64,000 bases of DNA from Parabacteroides faecalis. Its GTDB lineage: Bacteria > Bacteroidota > Bacteroidia > Bacteroidales > Tannerellaceae. Shown here piece after piece: positions 35,318-45,222 of the stretch; the stretch's first letter is position 1, and each line of letters starts with the position of its first letter. A model generated the notes under the pieces. That model did not search any database and was not told the origin of the DNA. It saw only the letters and a list, made by a program, of their open reading frames with translations. The translations under genes were made by a program, and so were the position numbers. Where the stretch lies: positions 1 through 64,000 of the forward strand of contig NZ_JAKZMM010000018.1 in NCBI RefSeq assembly GCF_022809355.1, given 5' to 3'.

Positions 35318-37729
35318 TTACTCTTTCCACGTCCACATTTCACCTTTCTTCAGATCGAGTTCATAATACTTTCCTTGATACAAAACCCGGCAAGGATTTC
35401 CTAACAACGACTTCACTTGAGCCGAAACCAAACGTCCTTCTCTCCACTCTACAGCGACTTCAAAACCACCTCGAGCTTTCAAACCAGAATAAGAGCCCGT
35501 TTTCCAAGATTCGGGCAATGCTGGCAGTAAATGCACAATATAACTTTCCTGATCACGCACATGACTTTGGAGTAACATTTCAGCAATACCTGCAGTCGTT
35601 CCAAAATTTGCATCGATTTGGAATGGAGGACATATCGTAAAGAGATTTGGATGAATCGTATGACTCACAACCTGATTCAGACTCTCCAATGCCTTTTCAG
35701 CTTGCTGGAAACGAGCATACTGACTAATAGCCCAAGCAGAACTCCATCCCACGTAACTTTTTCCGCCAAATCCACTGCGGTTCTTCATACGACAATCCAT
35801 AGACTTTTGCGCAGCAGCCAATAACTCCGGCGTTTGCTTCCAGTTAATTTGTGCTCCCGGATGAACAGCAAACAAATGAGATATATGGCGATGCCCTAGT
35901 TCTACTTCTTGAAAATCCTCCGCCCATTCCATCAATCGTCCATCCTTACCAATCTGCGATTCCAACAAATTTCCTTGTGCTTTCCGAACAGCCTGTACAA
36001 AATCATCCTGCATCCCAAGTATTTCCGAAGCCTTACCAAAATCATCAAACAACTGCCAAATCACCTGTTGGTCATGAGTAGGCCCCATACTAATCTGACT
36101 ATGACTTCCATCTGGAGCAATAAATGTATTCTCCGGGGAAACGGCTGGTCCCGAAACTAACTTACCCGACTTTGGATCCTCTGTCAACCAATCCATATAA
36201 AACTCTACAGCTCCTTTCAATACCGGATACATCTCCTGCAAAAACGTTTCATCTCCCGTAAAACGGTAATGTTCCATGATGTGCTGACAAATCCATGCTG
36301 CAGCTCCCGTATGCATTCCCCAAGAAGCACTCTCGCCCGGTGAAGTATATCCCCATACATTCGTGATCGGATGAACAACCCAACCTTTCTTATGATACTG
36401 TACTTTCGCCGTTTCACTACCCGGTTGCACCAATGATTCAATCAATTTAAACAAGGGCTGATGACATTCTGATAAATTCGTCACTTCTGCAGGCCAATAA
36501 TTCATTTCCACATTTACATCCGTATGGTAATCTCCATTCCAAGGTGTCTGTAATTCATTTGCCCAAATTCCTTGCAAGTTGGCAGGCATCGTACCGGGAC
36601 GCGAAGAAGAAATCAATAAATAACGACCATACTGGAAAAGTAATTCATATAGATGAGGAGAAATTTTACCTTCTGAAGCTTCCTGTACGCAAACATCGGT
36701 CGGGATGCTATCAACAGTTCCTTCTAAATCAAATGAAGTTCTTTTAAAATATGAGGAATACTCAGATACATGCCTGTCATATAGTTCTTCATAAGATTTC
36801 TGACAAGCTTCCAACAAACGATTTTTCGAAAGAGTTCTTTCATCACGCCCTTTATAAGTTGGATATTTTAACTGATAATCTGTAGAGGCAGCCAACATTA
36901 GCAAAACTTGATCCGCATCAGAAACCTGAAGCGTTGAATCTGTATACAACACTTTTCCATCCGATGTAATAGCTTTTAATCTAGCCATATACTGCAAGCC
37001 ATTTCCTCCTTTCCCATCATTTAACGATCCACACATAACTAATTGATCTTCTTTCGTATACGTCTGGTAACGTTCTGGTCGATTTATTCGACATGTAAAA
37101 GAGAGTCCGTTCGGATTATCAGTTGTTAGTTTCATAACCAAGACTTGATCCGGTTGACTCACAAATATTTCTCTCTGGTAAGTCGCACCATCTTGTTTAT
37201 AAGTAACCCTTGCTATCGCATTCACCAAATCTAGTTCACGACGATAATCAGAAAATTTTCCTTTATTTCCAAAATCAATCCACAAATCACCCAGTGTCTG
37301 ATAACATCCAAAAGGAACAGTCGAACCATTTCCATGCCCAGAACCACCCCCTCTACATATCTGAGTCCAATTAGTCAATTCTGTTGCTTCTTTAAACTTT
37401 CCAGCAAATAACAGCTCTTTGATTTTGTCCAAATGTTGAGCTGCCTCCGGATTATCACATGCCTGATAACTACCAGACCACATCGTCTCTTCATTTAATT
37501 GAATCCTTTCTTGATTCACATCACCAAAAACCATGGCCCCTAAAGAACCATTCCCCAAAGGCAAAGCCTTTACCCATTCCTTGTCATCATCCCATCCATT
37601 AGGACTATCTGCCACAGTCGCATCTGCTGGAGTAGAAAACCAAAGTTTTAAATTAGATTTCTCTTTTGGCTGTGAAACACAAGCTCCCAAACAGATAATT
37701 AACATCCAAACAAAAAATACATTTCTCAT
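35318..37729 (-). CDS. GH95 alpha-L-fucosidase
   Basis: Inverting alpha-1,2-L-fucosidase family enzyme (some members are alpha-galactosidases). The 803-residue protein from ATG 37729 has a lipoprotein signal (ICLGAC; Cys about residue 17), an N-terminal beta-sandwich (about 25-290), helical linker and an (alpha/alpha)6 barrel. Key residues known from Bifidobacterium AfcA can be matched: Asn pair in NVEMNYWPAEVTN, Glu in AVSPENTF (about 532) and Asp in DANFGTTAG (about 706). An upstream in-frame TTG at 37738 is a weaker start. It begins only 37 bases after the thrC stop on the same strand. Confidence 0.94.
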   Translation of the reverse strand: MRNVFFVWMLIICLGACVSQPKEKSNLKLWFSTPADATVADSPNGWDDDKEWVKALPLGNGSLGAMVFGDVNQERIQLNEETMWSGSYQACDNPEAAQHLDKIKELLFAGKFKEATELTNWTQICRGGGSGHGNGSTVPFGCYQTLGDLWIDFGNKGKFSDYRRELDLVNAIARVTYKQDGATYQREIFVSQPDQVLVMKLTTDNPNGLSFTCRINRPERYQTYTKEDQLVMCGSLNDGKGGNGLQYMARLKAITSDGKVLYTDSTLQVSDADQVLLMLAASTDYQLKYPTYKGRDERTLSKNRLLEACQKSYEELYDRHVSEYSSYFKRTSFDLEGTVDSIPTDVCVQEASEGKISPHLYELLFQYGRYLLISSSRPGTMPANLQGIWANELQTPWNGDYHTDVNVEMNYWPAEVTNLSECHQPLFKLIESLVQPGSETAKVQYHKKGWVVHPITNVWGYTSPGESASWGMHTGAAAWICQHIMEHYRFTGDETFLQEMYPVLKGAVEFYMDWLTEDPKSGKLVSGPAVSPENTFIAPDGSHSQISMGPTHDQQVIWQLFDDFGKASEILGMQDDFVQAVRKAQGNLLESQIGKDGRLMEWAEDFQEVELGHRHISHLFAVHPGAQINWKQTPELLAAAQKSMDCRMKNRSGFGGKSYVGWSSAWAISQYARFQQAEKALESLNQVVSHTIHPNLFTICPPFQIDANFGTTAGIAEMLLQSHVRDQESYIVHLLPALPESWKTGSYSGLKARGGFEVAVEWREGRLVSAQVKSLLGNPCRVLYQGKYYELDLKKGEMWTWKE

Positions 37730-37765
37730 GTTTTTCAATTTATATATTCATCTATTTCAAATCTT

Positions 37766-39085
37766 TCATATAATCTCCACTTCCATCAAATACCACTTAA
37801 AGGCGTCAAAATCCTTTGTCAGTTCGATGCTTTTTTTCTCTCCTTTCATGAAGTATTGTAGTTTTTCTGGAATAGGAATATCGCTTCCCAAGATATTATC
37901 GACAGTTCCCTTGAATTTAGCTGGATGTGCGGTTTCTAAGAATACACCACAAGCGTCTTCCGGTAAATAATCCTTCAAGGCTTGGAAACCACAGGCACCA
38001 TGCGGATCCAACAAATAGCCTGTTTGCTGATAGGTATTCCGGATCGTTTCGGCTATTTCCTCGTCGGTATAATGAGCTCCTGATATATGTTTGCAGACTT
38101 CAGCATGTACATCTTCGCTCTCTTCATATAGGGCCAGGATACGAGCAAAATTACTGGGGGCTCCGACATCCATGGCATTAGCAATGGTCTGTACCGAAGG
38201 CCGTGGCGTATAAATACCGGTATTCAAATATTCCCAGAAAACATCATTCCGATTATTCGCCGCAATAAAATGCTGAATCGGTAATCCCATGCGTTGAGCA
38301 AACAGACCAGCGGTTATATTCCCAAAGTTTCCACTCGGAACACAACATACTAATTGATCAGCTTTCCCTAATTTATCCAACTGCGCGTAAGCATGGAAAT
38401 AATAGAACGACTGCGGCAGGAAACGCGCCACGTTGATAGAATTGGCAGAAGTCAGCTTTAGATGAGCATTCAGTTCTTCATCCATGAAAGCCGATTTCAC
38501 CAAAGCCTGACAGTCATCGAAAGTACCGTCTATCTCCAAAGCGGTTATATTCTGTCCCAAGGTAGTAAACTGACATTCCTGAATCGGACTTACCTTACCT
38601 TTCGGATATAAGACATAGACATGGATTCCTTCCACCCCTAAAAAACCGTTTGCTACGGCACTACCCGTATCTCCGGAAGTAGCTACCAGCACATTTACTT
38701 GCTTCAGCCCTTCTTTCCGGATAAAATATCCCAGCAATCGTGCCATAAACCGGGCACCAACATCTTTGAATGCCAATGTCGGACCGTGGAAAAGTTCCAG
38801 ACTATAAATATTTTCCGTTACGTTTACTACCGGCGTGTCAAAAGACAACGTATCACAAACAATCTGTTGAAGTGTATTCTTCTCAATATCCTCTCCAAAG
38901 AAAGCCTGCGCAACTGTACATGCAATTTCCTGAAAAGAAAGATGCTTCATGTTTTGGATAAAGGATTGATCCAACAACGGGATACGCTCCGGCATATACA
39001 AGCCTTTATCTCCTGCCAACCCTTTCACTACGGCTTCTTCTAAAGATGCCATCGGCGCTTGCCGATTCGTACTATAGTATTTCAT
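37766..39085 (-). CDS. thrC: Threonine synthase
   Basis: PLP enzyme (EC 4.2.3.1) that converts O-phosphohomoserine to threonine. The 439 residues begin with the typical YYSTNRQAP motif; the PLP lysine is Lys107 in LAFKDVGARF, and the phosphate-binding loop is in SGDTGSAVANGF (about 155). Third gene of the minus-strand threonine operon, two bases after the apgM-family gene. Confidence 0.96.
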   Translation of the reverse strand: MKYYSTNRQAPMASLEEAVVKGLAGDKGLYMPERIPLLDQSFIQNMKHLSFQEIACTVAQAFFGEDIEKNTLQQIVCDTLSFDTPVVNVTENIYSLELFHGPTLAFKDVGARFMARLLGYFIRKEGLKQVNVLVATSGDTGSAVANGFLGVEGIHVYVLYPKGKVSPIQECQFTTLGQNITALEIDGTFDDCQALVKSAFMDEELNAHLKLTSANSINVARFLPQSFYYFHAYAQLDKLGKADQLVCCVPSGNFGNITAGLFAQRMGLPIQHFIAANNRNDVFWEYLNTGIYTPRPSVQTIANAMDVGAPSNFARILALYEESEDVHAEVCKHISGAHYTDEEIAETIRNTYQQTGYLLDPHGACGFQALKDYLPEDACGVFLETAHPAKFKGTVDNILGSDIPIPEKLQYFMKGEKKSIELTKDFDAFKWYLMEVEII

Positions 39086-39087
39086 AA

Positions 39088-40302
39088 TTACTTCTCTGAT
39101 TTAATTAACAGTTTGATAAATTCATCTTTTTCCAGCAGACCATATTTCCCGTTTCCTACCGAGATCTCATCGAATTCAGTTACCGAATCCGGTTCATCAC
39201 CGGGACGATAGATCAGGAAAGGTACCGGGACATTCGTATGTGTCCGGATAGAACACGGTGTCGGATGATCAGGCAGAACTGCAATAGCAACCGGTTCCTC
39301 CCATGTTTGCAAAGCCTGAAGCACCGGACCAACAATGCGATGGTCCAGATCTTCGATAGTTTGTATTTTCAAACGAACATCACCTTCGTGTCCGGCCTCA
39401 TCACTAGCTTCCACATGCAAGTAAACCAGATCATCCGTCTTTAAGGCTTCCAAAGCAGCAGTAGCTTTTCCTTCATAATTGGTATCATACAATCCGGTAG
39501 CACCTTCTACTTGAATGACTTTCATTCCGGCATAAACACCGATTCCCCGTATCAGATCGACCGCCGATATAACAGAACTACTCTGAATGCCATATAATGA
39601 CTTTAATGTCTGCATCGCTGGACGCACTCCCGGAGACCACGGCCAGATACTGTTAGCCGGATCATGTCCTTCCTGAATTCGCTTTATATTTACCGGGTGA
39701 TCTTTCAAGACTTCTTGCGACCGTTCGATTAACTGATTCAGGAGAGTAGCAGTTTCTTCTGCCTCACTTACTTCAGCCCGGATTAGATTCGGACGATAAG
39801 GTTGTAAAGGAATATCATGGGGTGGCGTACAAACCAATCGCTTGTCGCCCCCCTTTATCACCAACAAATGTCGATAAGATACACCTGTATAAAATCGAAC
39901 TCGTTCCGATCCCAGTTCAGCATTCAGGGTTTGTATCAAGAGATCTGCTTCTTCCGTTTTGATATGCCCTGCCGAATGATTTTTCAACAAGTCGCCTTCT
40001 AAACAAACCAAATTACAACGCATAGCCATATCACCAGGTTGTAATTCAACTCCCATACTAGCTGCTTCCAAAACACCCCTTCCTTCATAAACAGTGGGCA
40101 AATCATAGCCCAAAACAGCCATATTAGCCACTTCACTTCCCGGATGGAAACCATCTGCAACAGTTTTCAATCGGCCGGTAACTCCTAAGCGAGCCAACAT
40201 ATCCATTGCTGGTGTATCAGCATATTGTAACGGGGTTTTTCCTCCCAATTCTGCTATCGGCTCATCAGCCATTCCGTCTCCTAAAATAATGAGTGTTTTC
40301 AT
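39088..40302 (-). CDS. ApgM-family phosphoglycerate mutase-like protein, probable homoserine kinase
   Basis: A 404-residue alkaline-phosphatase-superfamily protein of the archaeal-type cofactor-independent phosphoglycerate mutase family. Metal ligand Asp9 is in LGDGMAD, and the phospho-acceptor Ser56 is in HPGSEVANMAVLGYD; later metal motifs DEAGHEGD and LPDHPTPC are present. Between thrA and thrC there is no GHMP-type thrB, and homoserine phosphorylation is the one step missing. Members of this family in Bacteroidota have been proposed to be homoserine kinases, so that is my favoured role over glycolysis. ATG 40302 is chosen over TTG 40308. It ends 2 bases before thrC. Confidence 0.85.
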   Translation of the reverse strand: MKTLIILGDGMADEPIAELGGKTPLQYADTPAMDMLARLGVTGRLKTVADGFHPGSEVANMAVLGYDLPTVYEGRGVLEAASMGVELQPGDMAMRCNLVCLEGDLLKNHSAGHIKTEEADLLIQTLNAELGSERVRFYTGVSYRHLLVIKGGDKRLVCTPPHDIPLQPYRPNLIRAEVSEAEETATLLNQLIERSQEVLKDHPVNIKRIQEGHDPANSIWPWSPGVRPAMQTLKSLYGIQSSSVISAVDLIRGIGVYAGMKVIQVEGATGLYDTNYEGKATAALEALKTDDLVYLHVEASDEAGHEGDVRLKIQTIEDLDHRIVGPVLQALQTWEEPVAIAVLPDHPTPCSIRTHTNVPVPFLIYRPGDEPDSVTEFDEISVGNGKYGLLEKDEFIKLLIKSEK

Positions 40303-40328
40303 AAACAACCTATTGTATTAACTTGAGA

Positions 40329-42770
40329 TCAACGAATATTCGCAATTGAAATAACGTCAGCAAAGACACCTGCAGCTGTCACATCTGCGCCAGCTCCGTA
40401 ACCTTTAATAATCATCGGATAATCATGATAGCGTTCGGTTGAAATCATAATGATGTTATTGCTTCCTTCCAATTCATAAAACGGATGATGACTATCAAAT
40501 GCCTGTAAACCTACCTGACAAACGCCATCTTCCATTTTAGCAACAAAACGTAAACGTTTATGTTCTTCTTCCAGACATCTTCTTTTTTCCTCAAATTCCA
40601 AATCCATTTGTGGAATATTCTTCCAGAAATCATCCAAAGACCCCTGAAAATAAGAATCAGGAATAAAGAGTTCTTTCTTTACATCTGCCTGTTCCACCTG
40701 ATATCCTGCTTCACGAGCTAAGATAACTAATTTACGAATGACATCCTTTCCACTTAAGTCTATACGAGGATCTGGCTCAGCATACCCGGCATCCATCGCC
40801 ATTCGTATTGCCTGACTTAACGGAATTTCCGGACTGATCGTATTGAATATGAAATTTAAGGTACCCGAAAGCACGGCTTCCAACTTCAAGATATGATCTC
40901 CGCTGTTACGAAGATCGTTCATTGTATTAATAATAGGTAAACCAGCTCCTACATTGGTTTCAAACAAAAACTTGATTCCCCGATGACGGGCTGTTTCCTT
41001 TAATAATTGATAATTCTCATAAGAAGAAGAAGCGGCCTCTTTATTTGCAGCCACAACAGATACGTTTCCGTTCATCAAACGGGCATAAAGTGCGGCCACA
41101 TCCGGACTAGCCGTGCAGTCTACAAATACGGAATTGAAAATATTCATCTTCAAGACCTGTTCGCATAACGTTTCCGGCGTACTGTCCATTCCATTAGTTT
41201 CCAGTTCTTCCCGGTAATTATCCAAGTTAATGCCATCCCGACAGATCAACGCTTTCCGCGAATTGGCAATACCAACAATATTCAGCTTCAAGCCATTTTG
41301 TTCCATCAGCTTAGGCTGTTGCAAACGAATCTGTTCCAATAAGTTTCCACCTACGGTACCGATACCGACCACGAATAAATTCAAGACCTTATATTCGGAC
41401 AGAAAAAAGGAATCATGGATGGAGTTCAAGGCTTTCCGTAAATATTTATGTTTAATAACAAACGATATATTCGTCTCGGAAGCTCCTTGCGCACAAGCAA
41501 TCACACTGATACCTGCACGTCCTAACGTTCCAAACAATTTACCGGCAATACCCGGAGTCCGTTTCATATTTTCTCCTACGATAGCCACCGTTGCCAGATC
41601 TTTCTCTGCCACCGTATCATTCATATCCCCTTGAGCCCGTTCGGCAGCAAATTCTTTATCCAAAACCTCAACTGCCAGATCTGCATCCGCATTCCGGACA
41701 GCGAAAGTCGTATTATTCTCTGAACTGGCTTGAGAAACCATAAACACACTGATTCCATTCTTGGCCAAAGTTTTGAAGATACGGTAATTCACACCAATTA
41801 CTCCCACCATACCCAAACCTTGTACAGTAATCAGACATGTATCATTAATAGAAGATATTCCTTTAATCAATGCCTTTCCATCATATTTCTCCTTCTCCCG
41901 AGAAATATAAGTACCCGGAGCATCCGGATTGAATGTGTTACGGATACGGATCGGTATATTCTTATGATAAACCGGATAAATGGTTGGCGGATAAATTACC
42001 TTAGCACCAAAGTTACACAACTCCATTGCCTCTGTAAAACTCAACCGGTCTATTACATATGCAGAATTGATGACCCGCGGATCTGCCGTCATAAAGCCGT
42101 CTACATCAGTCCATATTTCCAAGACAGAAGCATCCAAAGCAGTTGCCAGGATAGATGCCGTATAATCAGAACCACCTCTACCTAAATTAGTGATCTCACC
42201 ATTATCCCGACTAGTTGATATAAAACCTGGAACAAGAGAAACCTTCGGCAGTGGATTAAAAGTTTCCCGAATCAACTGATTCGTCTGTTCAAAATCCACA
42301 ACATGCTTATTAAACTGTTTAACCGTCTTGATGAATTTTCGGGAATCAAATAATTGAGCATCATTAATCACATGGGAAACAATCAAGGAAGACAGTCGTT
42401 CTCCATAACTAACAATCGTATCGGAAGTTTTCACAGAAAGATCATTGATCAGAAATACACCTCTCAAGATATTTCCTAATTCGTCCAATAATCCCATGGC
42501 ACGCCGTTGTACACTGCGCCGTGTCTCCAAATCTGGAATAACCCCTTCTATAACATCTAAATGACGAGTAATAATGGCAGAGAATTCTTTTTCATAAGCT
42601 ACATCTCCTTGAGCAGCCATCATTGAAGTTTGCAACAATTTATCGGTTATACCACCTAAAGCGGAAACAACTACAATTACAGGCTCATCAATCGCCTCTA
42701 CAATTTTCTTTACACTTAAAATACTTTCAACTGTACCAACGGAAGTACCTCCAAATTTTAATACTTTCAT
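40329..42770 (-). CDS. thrA: Bifunctional aspartate kinase/homoserine dehydrogenase
   Basis: Catalyses the first and third steps from aspartate to threonine and methionine. The 813 residues comprise an aspartokinase domain (about 1-290; MKVLKFGGTSVG with Lys5), two ACT regulatory domains (about 310-455) that normally bind threonine, and an NAD(P)-dependent homoserine dehydrogenase domain (about 460-813; VVGIGTVGGNLLEQI, and NVGAGLPIINTM). First gene of the threonine operon; a leader of about 280 bases with hairpin potential precedes it. Confidence 0.96.
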   Translation of the reverse strand: MKVLKFGGTSVGTVESILSVKKIVEAIDEPVIVVVSALGGITDKLLQTSMMAAQGDVAYEKEFSAIITRHLDVIEGVIPDLETRRSVQRRAMGLLDELGNILRGVFLINDLSVKTSDTIVSYGERLSSLIVSHVINDAQLFDSRKFIKTVKQFNKHVVDFEQTNQLIRETFNPLPKVSLVPGFISTSRDNGEITNLGRGGSDYTASILATALDASVLEIWTDVDGFMTADPRVINSAYVIDRLSFTEAMELCNFGAKVIYPPTIYPVYHKNIPIRIRNTFNPDAPGTYISREKEKYDGKALIKGISSINDTCLITVQGLGMVGVIGVNYRIFKTLAKNGISVFMVSQASSENNTTFAVRNADADLAVEVLDKEFAAERAQGDMNDTVAEKDLATVAIVGENMKRTPGIAGKLFGTLGRAGISVIACAQGASETNISFVIKHKYLRKALNSIHDSFFLSEYKVLNLFVVGIGTVGGNLLEQIRLQQPKLMEQNGLKLNIVGIANSRKALICRDGINLDNYREELETNGMDSTPETLCEQVLKMNIFNSVFVDCTASPDVAALYARLMNGNVSVVAANKEAASSSYENYQLLKETARHRGIKFLFETNVGAGLPIINTMNDLRNSGDHILKLEAVLSGTLNFIFNTISPEIPLSQAIRMAMDAGYAEPDPRIDLSGKDVIRKLVILAREAGYQVEQADVKKELFIPDSYFQGSLDDFWKNIPQMDLEFEEKRRCLEEEHKRLRFVAKMEDGVCQVGLQAFDSHHPFYELEGSNNIIMISTERYHDYPMIIKGYGAGADVTAAGVFADVISIANIR

Positions 42771-43057
42771 CCTTATATCGAATTAGCGGACAATAATTTC
42801 TGATGTAAAGAAGAAGACAAAGTTTCCCCTGAAATTATTCTCCTGTATTAATACTAAATGAATAAAACTGAAAATTAAATGTGGACGAGCAAGAATTTAC
42901 GTTCGGTATTCCTAATAATGCAGGAACAAATCTTGTCCACTCGAACGGAAGTGTCAAATACTAACCCCCCAAGGGGTCATTAAAGCCCATGTATGATACA
43001 TGTTGTCGGTACGCAATCGGTTTCTCATTTTATTTTATTATTTTGCTCTTTCAGCGG
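42771..43057 (-). promoter_or_regulatory. Long structured 5' leader of thrA
   Basis: Between the promoter at 43058-43088 and thrA lie about 280 transcribed bases. A 24-codon frame starts at 43028 (MRNRLRTDNMYHTWALMTPW, stop 42956-42954; three Thr, one Ile). Just after it GTGGACAAGA...TTT pairs with AAATTCTTG...GTCCAC (42940-42881), with TTCCT/AGGAA inside and a T-rich 3' flank. This may be an attenuator, but the peptide is only mildly Thr-rich. Confidence 0.4.
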
Positions 43058-43088
43058 CAATATTACTCAATATATTTCAGAAAAACAA
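43058..43088 (-). promoter_or_regulatory. Probable promoter of the threonine operon
   Basis: TTG (43088-43086), 20 bases, TAATATTG (43065-43058) on the minus strand; one mismatch to the -7 consensus. The stretch 43089-43470 to its right holds no convincing gene, only AT-rich sequence with two ACGAGAAT direct repeats near 43270-43300. Confidence 0.5.
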
Positions 43089-43476
43089 TATATTTTCAGG
43101 AAATTTGATATTTATATCCGATAAAGTCTTTTTTCATAAAAATCACTTCACATTTTCCTTCCTCGTTATTTTCAACAAAGAATCCTCATCACCCCTAAAT
43201 TGTTTATCTTTCCGACTAACGATACAGATAAATAACGTCCATCCCTTCTCCGCTCCTAGCGTTACAAAACCAACGAGAATCAAAAATAAAAGTCACGAGA
43301 ATTAAAATCAAAACTCTCGAGAAGTGTTTTCAAGGCTCCTATACATAATTATATAAGAACTGTTTTATAGTTTGGAAATACATTTTTATCAGACTCAAAT
43401 CCCGATCCAATTATACCAGTTTTAAATAAAATAGACGAATTTGTTTTGTAGTGTTTTTTTAACGCTTCAAATCATT

Positions 43477-43484
43477 TACATTTG
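43477..43484 (+). promoter_or_regulatory. Possible -7 box upstream of pruA
   Basis: TACATTTG at 43477-43484 fits TAnnTTTG and would start transcription about 55 bases before the pruA ATG. No clear TTTG box lies 19-21 bases further up. Confidence 0.45.
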
Positions 43485-43548
43485 AAAGAATTTGACTATG
43501 TTTACGGAGATAATTTAAAAAGATAACCATTAAACAAATTAATACCTT

Positions 43549-45180
43549 ATGGATAATGCAATTTTTAGATTTCCCAAGCCAGAGAACGAACCGGTAAAAT
43601 CATACGCTCCCGGTTCAAGTGAGAAAAAAGCTTTAAAAAGTGCCTTGGCACAATTAGCTTCAGAAAAATGGGAAATACCTCTTATTATTGGTGGAAAAGA
43701 AGTTTACACAGGTAATACTGGCAATGTCGTTATGCCGCACGATCATCACCATGTCTTGGCAACCTATCACAAAGCTGGTGAAAAAGAAGTACAAATGGCC
43801 ATTGATGCTGCAATGAAGGCACACAAAGAATGGTCAGATCTGCCTTGGGTAGAACGTGCTTCTCTGATGTTACGTGTCGCAGAGCTTTTGGCAACCAAGT
43901 ACCGCTATATTTTGAATGCTTCTGTTATGTTAGGACAAAGTAAGAATCCATTCCAGGCAGAAATTGATGCTCCTTGCGAATTGATTGACTTCCTTCGTTT
44001 CAGTACATTCTACGCCAGCCAGGTTTATGCTGATCAACCCTATTCAGAAAAAGGCATTCTAAACCGGATGGAATACCGTGCATTAGAAGGTTTTGTCTTT
44101 TCTCTAACACCATTCAACTTCACATCCATTGCTTCTAACTTGAATATGGCTCCTGCCATGATGGGTAACGTTGCCGTATGGAAACCTTCTACAACAGCTT
44201 TGTATTCTAACTATTTCTTGATGAAAGTATTCAAGGAAGCCGGTTTACCAGACGGTGTTGTCAACTTCATCCCGGGTCAAGGTAGTGTTATCGGTAAAGT
44301 AATCACGGCTAGTCCGGATTTGGCTGGATTCCATTTCACCGGTTCAACGACAACGTTCAATACTTTATGGCGTCAAATCGGCGAAAACTTAGGTCATTAT
44401 AAATCATATCCTAAAATAGTTGGAGAAACAGGTGGTAAGAATTATATCTTTGCCCATCCATCTGCTTCTGCACTAGATGTAGCAACTGCGATTGTAAGAG
44501 GGGCATTTGAATATCAGGGACAAAAATGCTCGGCTGGTTCTCGTGCATATATTCCAGCATCTTTATGGAAAGATGTAAAAGAATATGTAGGCGATATGCT
44601 GAAAGAAATCAAGATGGGTGATGTACGCGACTTTACAAACTTCATCAATGCCGTTATCGATGAAGCTTCATTCGATAATATCATGAGTTATATCGAATAT
44701 GCAAAGCAATCACCTGATGCTGAAATTCTGTTTGGTGGTCACGGAGACAAATCTGTAGGTTATTTTGTTGAACCAACAGTTATCCAAACAACCAATCCGA
44801 TGTTCAAGAGTATGGTTGAAGAAATCTTTGGTCCGGTTATCACCGTCTACGTATATGAAGACAAAGATTACGAAGAAACATTACAACTTTGCGATCGTAC
44901 ATCTCCTTATGGTTTAACAGGATCAATCTTCGCATACGACCGTTATGCCATCGATAAAGCATTTAATATTTTGCGTTATTCTGCCGGTAACTTCTACATT
45001 AATGACAAACCGACAGGAGCCGTTATTGCTCAACAACCGTTTGGTGGTTCTCGTGCATCAGGTACAAACGACAAAGCAGGTGGTCCATTGAACTTAATAC
45101 GCTGGACAAATCCTCGTTGTATCAAAGAAACATTAGTTCCTCCAACCAGTTACGGTTATCCGTTCTTAGGAGAAGAATAA
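43549..45180 (+). CDS. pruA: L-glutamate gamma-semialdehyde (1-pyrroline-5-carboxylate) dehydrogenase
   Basis: NAD-dependent aldehyde dehydrogenase (EC 1.2.1.88) that oxidises glutamate semialdehyde from proline breakdown to glutamate. The 543 residues match the monofunctional P5CDH group. The catalytic Cys327 lies in GQKCSAGSRAY and the general-base Glu in VGETGGKN (about 305). It precedes the proline dehydrogenase gene by 42 bases, completing the proline-to-glutamate path as two separate proteins rather than a PutA fusion. Confidence 0.94.
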   Translation: MDNAIFRFPKPENEPVKSYAPGSSEKKALKSALAQLASEKWEIPLIIGGKEVYTGNTGNVVMPHDHHHVLATYHKAGEKEVQMAIDAAMKAHKEWSDLPWVERASLMLRVAELLATKYRYILNASVMLGQSKNPFQAEIDAPCELIDFLRFSTFYASQVYADQPYSEKGILNRMEYRALEGFVFSLTPFNFTSIASNLNMAPAMMGNVAVWKPSTTALYSNYFLMKVFKEAGLPDGVVNFIPGQGSVIGKVITASPDLAGFHFTGSTTTFNTLWRQIGENLGHYKSYPKIVGETGGKNYIFAHPSASALDVATAIVRGAFEYQGQKCSAGSRAYIPASLWKDVKEYVGDMLKEIKMGDVRDFTNFINAVIDEASFDNIMSYIEYAKQSPDAEILFGGHGDKSVGYFVEPTVIQTTNPMFKSMVEEIFGPVITVYVYEDKDYEETLQLCDRTSPYGLTGSIFAYDRYAIDKAFNILRYSAGNFYINDKPTGAVIAQQPFGGSRASGTNDKAGGPLNLIRWTNPRCIKETLVPPTSYGYPFLGEE

Positions 45181-45222
45181 AATCAAAGTTAGAGTCGTTA
45201 ACCTTGTAATTACAAGACAATC

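Noticed and set aside
43000-43305. 101-codon plus-strand frame between thrA and pruA
   Set aside because: Hydrophobic/Asn-rich translation of AT-rich DNA, no ribosome site, and it overlaps the probable thrA promoter and leader.
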